From: an uncultured beta proteobacterium
GTDB taxonomy: Bacteria > Pseudomonadota > Gammaproteobacteria > Burkholderiales > Burkholderiaceae_E
Direction of reading: 5' to 3'
NCBI GenBank assembly: GCA_903934295.1
Contig: CAIZNI010000013.1
Span: 188,285 to 252,284 of the forward strand
DNA: 64,000 bases
Shown here one piece after another: positions 16,900-25,016 of the stretch. Below the pieces are notes generated by a model that worked only from the letters and a program-made list of their open reading frames with translations, was not told the origin of the DNA and did not search any database. A program made the position numbers and the translations under genes. The stretch's first letter is position 1. The number at the start of each line of letters is the position of its first letter.

Positions 16900-16913
16900 T
16901 TTTTTAAAAAAAT
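16900..16913. other. TTTTTTTAAAAAAA tract in GC-rich intergenic region
   Basis: Seven T followed by seven A form a self-complementary tract about 50 bases upstream of the putative TRAP promoter. It could act as an intrinsically bent or UP-like element or mark a protein-binding site. Apart from this tract, the octamer array and the promoter candidate, I see nothing in the 310-base gap 16736-17045. Confidence 0.4.
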
Positions 16914-16938
16914 GTCCCCGATGTTTTCCCCTATTCGA

Positions 16939-16967
16939 TTCCTGGTGGGCACCGGGCCAAGTACACT
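16939..16967 (+). promoter_or_regulatory. Possible sigma70 promoter for TRAP operon
   Basis: TTCCTG and TACACT are separated by 17 bases, about 80 bases before the dctP-like start. The -10 matches well (TAxAxT-like), the -35 poorly, so this is a weak prediction. Confidence 0.35.
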
Positions 16968-17045
16968 CGCGTGGGTTTAGATTCGGGCGAGAAAAGCCCC
17001 AATGACGGTGCGCGCCACGCATGTGCGCACCGCAAGGAGACAACC

Positions 17046-18047
17046 ATGAATTTCGTGAAACCCCTGGCCCTGGCCAGCGTCGCTTTTGCCTTGTCGTCCG
17101 GTGCCGCGCTGGCCCAGCAGAACTGGAAGATCGCCTCGGCGGCGCAGCCTGGTTCGGTGCTGGTCGGCTTCGTCGACGAGACCGCGAACAAGATCACCAC
17201 CGGCACCGCCGGCGCCCTCAAGACCGAGCGTCTGTTTGTGGGCAGCGAGCAGGAGATCATCCAGCAGCTCGTGCGCGGCCGCCTCGAGATGGGCAGCGTC
17301 TCGTACACCGGCGCCTCGGTGCTGATCCCCGAAGCCGCGCTGCTGAACATGCCCTACCTGTGGCGCAGCAACGCCGAGCGTGACTTCGTCACCGACAACT
17401 TCGCGCTGCCGATCCTGAAGAAGATCTACGAAGCCAAGGGCCTGGTCATCATCGGTCTGGGCGAGGTCGGCTGGAACGACGTCGTCTGCAAGAAAGCCTG
17501 TCTGACGCCCAATGATGTCAAGGGCATGAAGGTGCGCGTGTCGCCGGCGCCGTCGTCGAAGATGTTCTGGGGTTCGCTCGCGGTCAACGGCGTGCAGATG
17601 CCCCTGTCCGAGCTCTTCCCGGCGCTGCAGAGCGGTCTGGTCGAGGCGGCCGATCTGCCGTTCTCCTACTACATCACCACGCCGGCCGCCCAGAGCGCGC
17701 CGCACTACGTGATGACCCGCCACCTGCATCACGGCTCCACCTTCATGATCAACAAGAGGGTCTGGGACGCGCTCAGCGCCGAACAGAAGAAGGTCGTCGA
17801 GAGCGCGCGTCCGGACATCGCCCGCATGCGCCGCGAAGTCGAGGCCGAGGAGAAGCCGAAGATGGAAGAGTTCCGCAAGAAGGGCGGCGTGGTGCATGAA
17901 CTCACCGCGGCCCAGCGTCTCGAGTGGTCCAGGCTGGTGGAGCCCAACCAGGAAAAGCTGGTGAAGGAAATCGGCGATGGCGCGCAGGAACTGTGGGAAG
18001 CCATCCAGAAGGGCAGGAGGGAATTCGTCGCCAAGGGGGGTAAGTAA
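17046..18047 (+). CDS. TRAP transporter substrate-binding protein (DctP family)
   Basis: A 333-residue periplasmic receptor with signal peptide MNFVKPLALASVAFALSSGAALAQ. The DctP features are FVGSEQEIIQQLVRGRLEMG, the arginine-containing strand GMKVRVSPAPSSKMFWGSLAVN (about 159-180; quoted in part: KVRVSPAPSSKMF) and the SYYITTPAAQSAPHYVMT region. It delivers organic acids to the adjacent DctQ/DctM permease for Na+ or proton-driven uptake. The start at 17046 follows AGGAGA. The ligand is unknown; the linked acyl-CoA dehydrogenase suggests a carboxylate that is activated to a CoA thioester. Confidence 0.93.
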   Translation: MNFVKPLALASVAFALSSGAALAQQNWKIASAAQPGSVLVGFVDETANKITTGTAGALKTERLFVGSEQEIIQQLVRGRLEMGSVSYTGASVLIPEAALLNMPYLWRSNAERDFVTDNFALPILKKIYEAKGLVIIGLGEVGWNDVVCKKACLTPNDVKGMKVRVSPAPSSKMFWGSLAVNGVQMPLSELFPALQSGLVEAADLPFSYYITTPAAQSAPHYVMTRHLHHGSTFMINKRVWDALSAEQKKVVESARPDIARMRREVEAEEKPKMEEFRKKGGVVHELTAAQRLEWSRLVEPNQEKLVKEIGDGAQELWEAIQKGRREFVAKGGK

Positions 18048-18131
18048 GGCCCCGGGCGGTGGCCGGTGATCTGACGCAATGAATTGGACCGCGCGCGCCC
18101 GACCGGCGCGTGGCGGTTGCAACCAGGAGTG

Positions 18132-18638
18132 ATGACGATGCAGGCGGCTCGGCTGATGCTGAAGTGGCTGTGGCGGTTGGAAGCCACGGTGTGTGTAGTG
18201 ACCTTTTCCCTCACGGCGATGGCGTTGATGTCCGACGTGCTGGCGCGCGAGCTCTTCGGCGACGGCATTTTCGGGGCTCAGCGCTTCGCGGTCTGGACCA
18301 CGGCCATCTCCGGCCTGCTCGGCTTTGCGCTGGTCACCGCCGAGGCCGGCCACCTGCGTCCGCAGTTCGCCGACGGCTGGCTGCCGCGGGCGCTCGACCC
18401 CTACATGAACCGGATCGGTGATGTGGTGTCGGCCCTCATTTGTCTGTTCCTGGGGTATTTCGCCTGGGGCTTCGTGATGAGCTCCATGCAGCTGGGCGAG
18501 CGCGGCATGGCCATACCGATCAAGGTCTGGCCGATCCAGATGGTGCTGCCCTGGATGTTCGTTTCGTCGGCGCTTCGCCATCTCGCATTCGCTGCCTGGC
18601 CCGCGCTGCGGCCCGAGCCCAAAGGGGAGACACACTAA
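18132..18638 (+). CDS. TRAP transporter small permease (DctQ family)
   Basis: A 168-residue membrane protein with four predicted helices and typical DctQ features (early VVTFSLTAMALMSDVLARELFG, then QRFAVWTTAISGLLGFAL). ATG 18132 follows AGGAG and is preferred over the upstream in-frame ATG at 18084. Its stop overlaps the DctM start by one base (TAATG). It forms the integral membrane unit with DctM. Confidence 0.92.
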   Translation: MTMQAARLMLKWLWRLEATVCVVTFSLTAMALMSDVLARELFGDGIFGAQRFAVWTTAISGLLGFALVTAEAGHLRPQFADGWLPRALDPYMNRIGDVVSALICLFLGYFAWGFVMSSMQLGERGMAIPIKVWPIQMVLPWMFVSSALRHLAFAAWPALRPEPKGETH

Positions 18639-19972
18639 TGGCCTGGATCCTTCTTCTCGTGCTGATCATGGCGCTGCTGCTGCTGCGCCAGAGTCTGGTA
18701 CTGGTGCTGGCGGTGGCGACCGCCTATGTGCATCTGTTCATCGCCAACAGCAAGATCGAATTCCTGATCCAGGATTTCTGGTTCACCGTCGATCGCGAGG
18801 TGCTGCTGTCGATCCCGCTGTTCATGCTGGCCGGCAACATCATGTCGCGCGGCTCGATCGCCCAGCGGCTGATCGGCTTCATGCAGGCCTTCACCTCGTC
18901 GCTGCCCGGCGGACTCGGCATTGCCTGCGTGCTTTCGTGCGCGGCCTTCGCGGCGATCAACGGCTCCTCGATCGTGACCATGCTGGCGATCGGCTCGATC
19001 ATGTACCCGGCGCTGATTTCCCGCGGTTACAGCAAGAGCTATGCGCTGGGTTCGATCGCCTCGGCCGGCACGCTGGGCATCATCATTCCGCCCTCGATCC
19101 CGCTGATCCTCTACGGGATCATGACCGAACGGGATATCTCGAAGCTGTTCTTGGCCGGCATCGGGCCGGGGCTGCTGCTCACCTTCATGTTCGCCGCGTA
19201 TGCGATCACCGCGAACTGGAACTCGCAGCGCACGCCGTTCAGTGTGGCAGTGGCGGTGAAGTCGTTCTTCGAGGGCGGCTTCGCGCTGGCGCTGCCGTTC
19301 ATCATGATCGGCGGCATCTACACCGGCTGGTTCAGTCCCACCGAATCGGCGGCGGTCGCGCTGGCCTACGCGCTGTTCATCGAGTTCTTCCTGCACCGCG
19401 ACGACAGCGCGCCGCCGGCACCCAAGGGTCTTGGGCCGCTGCGGCAGGTGATGTACTACATGGGCACCCGGCAGATGAAGCCGTCGACCCTGCTGGCGGT
19501 GATCCTCGAGACGACCAAGCTGCTGGCGACCCTGCTGCCGCTGCTGTGCATCGCGGGCAGCCTGAACACCATCCTGGACCATTCGGGCATTCCGAAACAG
19601 ATGGTGGCGGCGCTGACCGGCTCGATCGAGAACCGCTGGGTGCTGATGTTCGGCATCAACGTCCTGCTGCTGATCGTGGGCTGCCTGATGGATGTGGGTT
19701 CGGCGGTGCTGATCCTGGCGCCCTTGCTCGAGCCGCTGGCGGTGGCCAAGGGTTTCGACCCGTTGCACTTCGGCATCATCATGATCGCCAACCTCGAGAT
19801 CGGCTACCTCACACCACCGGTAGGTCTGAATCTCATTGTGGCCATGGCGGCCTTCAAGGAGTCGTTCGTTACCATCTGCAAGGCGGTGGTGCCGTTCATC
19901 ATCATCATGCTGATATGGCTGGTGATCGTGTGCGTGTATCCGCCCTTGTCGCTGTTCCTCTTGACGAAGTGA
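18638..19972 (+). CDS. TRAP transporter large permease (DctM family)
   Basis: A 444-residue protein with about a dozen hydrophobic segments. DctM motifs are present: SIPLFMLAGNIMSRGSIAQRL, INGSSIVTMLAIGSIMYP and GTLGIIIPPSIPLILYG. It is the ion-coupled transport subunit. The ORF-track start at 18440 lies inside dctQ; ATG 18638, after GGGGAGA, is the family start. The fused acyl-CoA dehydrogenase begins four bases after its stop, so uptake and catabolism are co-transcribed. Confidence 0.94.
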   Translation: MAWILLLVLIMALLLLRQSLVLVLAVATAYVHLFIANSKIEFLIQDFWFTVDREVLLSIPLFMLAGNIMSRGSIAQRLIGFMQAFTSSLPGGLGIACVLSCAAFAAINGSSIVTMLAIGSIMYPALISRGYSKSYALGSIASAGTLGIIIPPSIPLILYGIMTERDISKLFLAGIGPGLLLTFMFAAYAITANWNSQRTPFSVAVAVKSFFEGGFALALPFIMIGGIYTGWFSPTESAAVALAYALFIEFFLHRDDSAPPAPKGLGPLRQVMYYMGTRQMKPSTLLAVILETTKLLATLLPLLCIAGSLNTILDHSGIPKQMVAALTGSIENRWVLMFGINVLLLIVGCLMDVGSAVLILAPLLEPLAVAKGFDPLHFGIIMIANLEIGYLTPPVGLNLIVAMAAFKESFVTICKAVVPFIIIMLIWLVIVCVYPPLSLFLLTK

Positions 19973-19976
19973 TCAC

Positions 19977-22337
19977 ATGGGCGCGCCAATGAACCTGCAG
20001 CTCGACGACGAACAGCGCCTGCTGCACGACAGCGTGGTGCGGTGGGTGGCGGCGCGCTCGGCGTCCGACGCCGGCGCTTCGGTCAGCCGCGAGCGATGGG
20101 CCGAGATGGCCGGCTTCGGCTGGCTGGCCATGACCCTGCCGGCCGCCCATGAGGGGCTCGGACAGGGGCTGGCCGAGGCGTGCGTGCTGGCCCAGGCACT
20201 GGGCGCGGGGCCGCTGGCCGACCCCTATCTGCCGGCGATCGTGCAGGCGGCGGGCGCTCTCGTCGGCGGTGCCAACGAGGCTCAGCAAGCGCGCTGGCTG
20301 CCCCGCATCGCCGACGGTTCGCTGCTGGTGGTGCCCGCCGATCGCGAGCGCACGGGTTCGCGCGGCGGACGCACTCTCGCGCGCCGCGATGGGTCGAATT
20401 GGCGCCTCGACGGCCACAAGAGCGTGGTGCCCTGCGGCGCGCTGGCCGATGCCTGGCTGGTCAGCGCGGCGGACGAGACCGGCGCGCGGCAGTATTTCAT
20501 GGTGCCTGGCGGCACCGACGGCGTGCGGATGGAAGCCTTCGAGAGCGTCGATGGCGCCGGAGCCTGCGCGCTGCATTTCTCGGGCGCGCTGCTGCCCGAT
20601 GCCGATCGGCTGGCGGGGGCGGCGCAGGCCGCTTTCGAGCAGGCGACCGACCACGCGGCAGTGGCGGCGTGTGCCGAGGCGGTGGGCGCGATGCAGGCCA
20701 TGCTCGCGGCGACGGTGGCCTACACGCGAACCCGTCAGCAGTTCGGCAAGCCGCTGTCGATGAACCAGGTGCTGCGCCACCGGATGGCCGACATGTCGGT
20801 GGCCTGCGAAGAGGCGCGCTCGATGACCATCGGTGCTGTCCAGCAGGTGATCGAGGCCGATCGCCGCGGCGATCCGCTGGCGCGCTCGCTGGCCGCGGCG
20901 GCGGTCCGCGCCAAGGTGGCCGGCGCGGCACGCCGGGTGGCCGAAGAGGCCATCCAGTTGCACGGCGGCATGGGTGTCACCGAAGAACTCAACATGGGGC
21001 GCTACCTGCGCCGTCTGCTGGCGCTGGATGCGCTCTATGGCGGGGCCGAGACCCATCTGCGTCGTCATGCCACTCTGCGGGCGACCCTGCGGCGATCAGG
21101 CGGCGCTGCCCACCTGCCGGTGCAGGCTGAGATGGCCGCGCTCGACGGGTTCCGCGATGAAGTCCGGCAATTCCTGGCCGAGGAACTGAGTCCCGAACTC
21201 GTCCGCTCGGCCCGCCTGAACACCTCGGTGTTCTCCGAGCCGCACACCGGTCTGCAGTGGCATCGCGCGCTGCATCGGCGAGGCTGGGTCGCGCCTGCCT
21301 GGCCGGCGCAGCGCGGCGGCACCGGCTGGTCGCTGGCCCAGCGCTGGATCTTCGAGACCGAATTCGCGGTGGCCGGCGCGCCGCCGCTGTCGCCGCTGGG
21401 CCTGCGCATGGCCGGTCCGGTCATCATGCATTTCGGCACCCCCGAGCAGAAGTCGCATTACCTGCCACGCATCCTGTCGGGCGAGGATTACTGGTGCCAG
21501 GGCTATTCCGAGCCGGGCTCCGGTTCGGATCTGGCCTCGCTCAGCACCCGCGCGCGGCGCGAGCGCGGCGCCGATGGCGCCGAGGTCTATGTGATCAACG
21601 GGTCCAAGATCTGGACGACCCATGCCCATCTGGCCAACCGGATGTTCGCGCTGGTGCGTACCGGCGAGGGCGAGACCCGCAAGCAGGAAGGCATCAGTTT
21701 TCTGCTGATCGACATGGCCACCCCGGGCATCACCGTGCGCCCGATCCGCAGCGCCAGCGGCGATCACGAGGTCAACCAGGTGTTCTTCGACGACGTCCGG
21801 GTGCCGGTTGCCTGCCGTCTGGGCGAGGAAGGGCAGGGCTGGACGATCGCAAAGTATCTGCTCGAGTTTGAGCGGGGCGGCGCCATCTCGGCCGGCCGAC
21901 TGCGTGCGGCGCTCGATCGCGTCGAGCGGCTGGTGGCCGCCGAGGAAGGCAGCCTTGCCGACGGCGGCGCGCTCGACGATCCCGACATCGCGCTGGCGTT
22001 CTCGGCCATCGAGATCGACATCCGCGCGCTGGAGATGACCGAACTGCGGGTGATGTCCTCGCTGCAGGTCGGGCAGAACCCGGGCAGCGTGTCGTCGCTG
22101 CTCAAGCTGCGCTGGAGCGAGATCCACCAGTCGATCACCCGACTGGGTGTCCGCTTGCTGGGCAGCGATGCGCTGGTCTGGGAGTCGGCGCGGCCGATGC
22201 ACCTGGCCGAGCACAGCGTGCTCGACGATGTCGCCAGGCCGGTGGTGGCGGGCTATCTGAACGCCCGCGCGTTCACGATCTTCGGCGGTACCTCGGAGAT
22301 CCAGCGCGAGATCATCGCGCGTGACGTGATCGGCTGA
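19977..22337 (+). CDS. Fused double acyl-CoA dehydrogenase
   Basis: This 786-residue protein holds two complete acyl-CoA dehydrogenase modules. Module 1 (about 4-375) ends with EEAIQLHGGMGVTEEL; module 2 (about 386-786) has CQGYSEPGSGSDLAS, GSKIWTTHAHLAN and ends TIFGGTSEIQREIIARDVIG. Family members usually have 380-400 residues and act as homotetramers, or as alpha2beta2 pairs encoded by adjacent genes. In both modules the glutamate of the usual YEG motif is replaced (LYGG, FGGTSE). Module 2 has a glutamate-containing LLEFERGG helix that could supply the base, as in isovaleryl-CoA dehydrogenase. Together with the TRAP genes it probably oxidises the imported acid as its CoA ester. Confidence 0.9.
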   Translation: MGAPMNLQLDDEQRLLHDSVVRWVAARSASDAGASVSRERWAEMAGFGWLAMTLPAAHEGLGQGLAEACVLAQALGAGPLADPYLPAIVQAAGALVGGANEAQQARWLPRIADGSLLVVPADRERTGSRGGRTLARRDGSNWRLDGHKSVVPCGALADAWLVSAADETGARQYFMVPGGTDGVRMEAFESVDGAGACALHFSGALLPDADRLAGAAQAAFEQATDHAAVAACAEAVGAMQAMLAATVAYTRTRQQFGKPLSMNQVLRHRMADMSVACEEARSMTIGAVQQVIEADRRGDPLARSLAAAAVRAKVAGAARRVAEEAIQLHGGMGVTEELNMGRYLRRLLALDALYGGAETHLRRHATLRATLRRSGGAAHLPVQAEMAALDGFRDEVRQFLAEELSPELVRSARLNTSVFSEPHTGLQWHRALHRRGWVAPAWPAQRGGTGWSLAQRWIFETEFAVAGAPPLSPLGLRMAGPVIMHFGTPEQKSHYLPRILSGEDYWCQGYSEPGSGSDLASLSTRARRERGADGAEVYVINGSKIWTTHAHLANRMFALVRTGEGETRKQEGISFLLIDMATPGITVRPIRSASGDHEVNQVFFDDVRVPVACRLGEEGQGWTIAKYLLEFERGGAISAGRLRAALDRVERLVAAEEGSLADGGALDDPDIALAFSAIEIDIRALEMTELRVMSSLQVGQNPGSVSSLLKLRWSEIHQSITRLGVRLLGSDALVWESARPMHLAEHSVLDDVARPVVAGYLNARAFTIFGGTSEIQREIIARDVIG

Positions 22338-22348
22338 CGCGCGCAGGG

Positions 22349-22376
22349 GCCGTTCGCGGGGCGACTCGCGAACGGC
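22349..22376 (+). terminator. Hairpin after fused acyl-CoA dehydrogenase gene
   Basis: A perfect ten-base stem GCCGTTCGCG / CGCGAACGGC with loop GGGCGACT starts 12 bases after the stop codon. No T-tract follows, so attenuation or mRNA 3'-end protection is as likely as full termination. Confidence 0.6.
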
Positions 22377-22420
22377 GGATGATCGCGGGCGGCCCGCCAG
22401 GGCCCTCGAAAGGCTGACCC

Positions 22421-23533
22421 ATGAAATCGATTCTGATCGACCGCAGCCGCCGTCTTCGCGACGACCCTGGCACGGGGCACAACCGCTGGCATCCCGACAT
22501 CGCGCCGATCCTGGAGGCGGTGCCCGGCGAGGAGGTGCTGCTCGAGACCCGCGATGCCTCCGACGGACAGGTGCGTCCCGACACCGTGTTCGCCGACCTG
22601 GCCAGTCATGACCGAAAGGCCGGGCACCCCCTGACCGGGCCGGTGTTCGTGGCCGGTGCCCGTCCCGGCGACCTGCTCGACATCGAGTTTGTCGACATCA
22701 CCGCGCAGCGCTACGGATGGACGGTGATCCGGCCTGGCGCCGGATTCCTGCGCGACGTCTTCGATGCCAGCTTTCTCGCCCACTGGCATGTCGAGGACGG
22801 TTTCGCCCGCTCGGCGCAGATTCCCGGCGTGCGGATTCCCGAGGGAGTCTTCATGGGTACAGCCGGCGTGGCGCCGTCGCACGAGCAACTGGTGCGCTGG
22901 ACCGCGCGCGAGGCCGATGTGGTTCGGCGCGGTGGCATCGCGCTGCCGCCCGATGCGCAGGATGCGGTTCCCGCGATCGAGCCGATCGCCAGTACCGGGC
23001 TGCGCACCATGCCGCCTCGCGAGAACGGTGGCAACGCCGACATCAAGCAGCTGACGCGCGGCGCCCGGTTGCAGATTCCGGTCAATGTCGAGGGCGCGCT
23101 GTTCTCGCTGGGCGATGCCCATTACGCGCAGGGCGATTCCGAGTGCTGCATCACCGCGATCGAGATGGGCGCAAGCGCGGTGGTCCGGTTCACTGTCCTG
23201 CCGGGCGAGGCCCGGCGTCGGGGAATGCGCTTTCCCCGCTTCTCGCACCCCGGCTATTTCCTGCCGCCGCAATGGGCCGCCCCCCGCGACTTCATCGCAA
23301 CCACCGGACTGCCGATCCGCGAGGACGGCACCCAGGAGTGCGAGGACCTGACGCTGGCGGCCCGCAACGCGCTGCTCGAGATGATCCTGCTGCTCGGCGA
23401 ACACGGATTCACCCGCGAACAGGCCTATGTGATCTGTTCGCTCGCGGTTGATCTGCGGATCAGCAACGCGGTCGATCTGCCGAACGTGACCGTCAGCGCG
23501 CTGCTGCCGCGCGCGATCTTCGAGCCGCGCTGA
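22421..23533 (+). CDS. Acetamidase/formamidase family protein
   Basis: A 370-residue protein of the FmdA_AmdA family. It shows HNRWHPDIAPILEAVPGEEV at the N-terminus and the core RENGGNADIKQLTRGARLQIPVNV plus GDAHYAQGDSECC (about 205-245), which forms the metal/amide site in formamidases. Family members hydrolyse formamide or acetamide to ammonia and the acid. Close paralogues have other amide substrates. AAAGG lies seven bases before the ATG. Its position after the TRAP and dehydrogenase genes suggests a role in the same pathway, perhaps releasing ammonia from an amide; this is inference. Confidence 0.9.
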   Translation: MKSILIDRSRRLRDDPGTGHNRWHPDIAPILEAVPGEEVLLETRDASDGQVRPDTVFADLASHDRKAGHPLTGPVFVAGARPGDLLDIEFVDITAQRYGWTVIRPGAGFLRDVFDASFLAHWHVEDGFARSAQIPGVRIPEGVFMGTAGVAPSHEQLVRWTAREADVVRRGGIALPPDAQDAVPAIEPIASTGLRTMPPRENGGNADIKQLTRGARLQIPVNVEGALFSLGDAHYAQGDSECCITAIEMGASAVVRFTVLPGEARRRGMRFPRFSHPGYFLPPQWAAPRDFIATTGLPIREDGTQECEDLTLAARNALLEMILLLGEHGFTREQAYVICSLAVDLRISNAVDLPNVTVSALLPRAIFEPR

Positions 23534-23545
23534 GCGGCGCGCCCG

Positions 23546-23965
23546 CTACTTCGCCTGCAGGCGCGCCAGATAGTCGAGCAGGGCGACGATCCGCCCCCGG
23601 ACATACCATTCCGGGACGCCGCCCTGACCGAGTTGAATGGCCTGCAGGCGGTACTGGACCCCCCAGATCGGCATCTCGCGCGAGCCGTGCGGACCGATTT
23701 CGCGCGAACCGCGCCCGTCGATGACCTCCCAGACCAGTTGCGACGGGAAGACGCCGCCATTGCGCGCGGCAATGGCTGTCAGGTCGGCCGGTCGTCGAAT
23801 CAGATGAGGCGCCACTGCGCCATCGCCCTTGCCGCTCGCGCCATGACAGCTGGCGCAACTGGCTTCGTATTCGGCCTTGCCCAGGTCCAGGTTCGGCTGG
23901 GCGCTGCAGACGCCGGCCGCGGCCGACAGGAGCAGGGCGGCCAGCCCGCGTGGCGGTGGTGTCAT
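23546..23965 (-). CDS. Single-haem periplasmic cytochrome c
   Basis: A 139-residue protein with a signal peptide (MTPPPRGLAALLLSAAAGVCSAQ), one haem-binding CASCHG motif (about 36-41) and a downstream methionine in SREMPIWG as likely sixth ligand. ATG 23965 is chosen because AAAGGAG lies seven bases upstream and the signal peptide begins there; the track start adds 129 spurious codons. It is convergent with the amidase gene and divergent from the winged-helix gene. It is a small class I-type electron carrier; the partner is not evident. Confidence 0.88.
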   Translation of the reverse strand: MTPPPRGLAALLLSAAAGVCSAQPNLDLGKAEYEASCASCHGASGKGDGAVAPHLIRRPADLTAIAARNGGVFPSQLVWEVIDGRGSREIGPHGSREMPIWGVQYRLQAIQLGQGGVPEWYVRGRIVALLDYLARLQAK

Positions 23966-24126
23966 GGGCGATCTCCTTTGCTTGGGGGCATGACGCATCT
24001 GTTTCGGGGCATTGCTCATCTTGGTGGTCGACGGACGCGATCGGCCGGGCTGCCCCATGGTGAACCGGGGGTGGGCGAGGGCGGGTGAGCCTGAGCAATC
24101 ACCCGAAACTGTTGTTTCTTGCATAA

Positions 24127-24142
24127 GCAAAGTAGTCTTTGC
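24127..24142. promoter_or_regulatory. Inverted repeat GCAAAG-N4-CTTTGC, probable operator
   Basis: A perfect six-base inverted repeat with spacer TAGT lies in an AT-rich stretch between the divergent cytochrome c and winged-helix genes, 35 bases before the latter's start. Its position suits autoregulation by the winged-helix protein. Confidence 0.5.
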
Positions 24143-24176
24143 ATTTGAAAAGAGTTTTTGCCATATTTCGCCTCTC

Positions 24177-24899
24177 ATGCTTGCTTCGGTCCCCCAGCAT
24201 TCCCTGCGCTTCGCATTCACCCGTCTGCTGGGCAATGCCGGGCAGGTGCGTGTCCTGCGGGTGCTCGGCCGCGCGGCGGGGCCGCTGGGCGTGTCGTCAC
24301 TCGCCGCCGCCGCCGGCCTGACTCCGCAGGGGACGCGGATGGTGCTGGCCACGCTGGTGGCGCATCGTCTGGTGCGGGTTTTCGGCGCCGGGCGGGCTCG
24401 GCTCTATGCGATCGACTCCGCCCATCCGCTCGCAGCGGCGCTGGCCGATCTGTTCCGGCAGGAGCAGGTGCGCTGGGAACGGCTGATGCTGGCGCTGCGC
24501 GGCCTGATGAACCGCCACCGGGTGGTGAAGGCCGCGTGGTGTCGGGGCCGGCCCGCGAGCGAATCGGACGAATCACCCGACGCGCTCGACATCGTGGTGG
24601 TGACGGCATCCTTGCCGCTCGACGGCTCGACCGCCGCCCCAGCCAGGCGGGCGGTGCCGCCCGTCCGGGCAACGCTCGCCGTCATCGAAAGCGCGCTGGC
24701 CGAACTGGATGCCCGCCATTTCACCCGCTCCCGCCTGGCGGCGTTTCCGATCGATCGCCTGGCGGTGCTCGCCGCCGACGGGCGCTGGTGGAACGATCTG
24801 ATCGCCGATGCCCAGGTCCTCAAGGGCGGCGATCCGGCGCTCCTGCCAACGCGGGCCCGGCCCGCGTTGCAGAGCAGCCTGTTTGCACCGACAGGCTGA
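24177..24899 (+). CDS. Winged-helix protein with nucleotidyltransferase-like C-terminal half
   Basis: A 240-residue protein. The N-terminal winged helix-turn-helix (about 18-80) reads VRVLRVLGRAAGPLGVSSLAAAAGLTPQGTRMVLATL (quoted in part: SSLAAAAGLTPQGTRMVLA). It is followed by a basic helix and a region (about 115-185) resembling the fold of wHTH-fused nucleotidyltransferases, LDIVVVT, but without a recognisable GSxxxGxxxxxSDxD motif. It may be a regulator with a dead nucleotidyltransferase domain. The palindrome upstream could be its operator. It has no clear ribosome-binding site. The exact family is uncertain. Confidence 0.62.
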   Translation: MLASVPQHSLRFAFTRLLGNAGQVRVLRVLGRAAGPLGVSSLAAAAGLTPQGTRMVLATLVAHRLVRVFGAGRARLYAIDSAHPLAAALADLFRQEQVRWERLMLALRGLMNRHRVVKAAWCRGRPASESDESPDALDIVVVTASLPLDGSTAAPARRAVPPVRATLAVIESALAELDARHFTRSRLAAFPIDRLAVLAADGRWWNDLIADAQVLKGGDPALLPTRARPALQSSLFAPTG

Positions 24900-25016
24900 T
24901 CCCGACTGCGCGTCATCCCCCGGAACGACGTCTTCGGGTTACCGGGAATCCGGCCCAGGCTGCGTGCTAACCTCGTCAGCCCCTTTCGCCTCTGGTCCTT
25001 CCTCGGAGACACCGCC

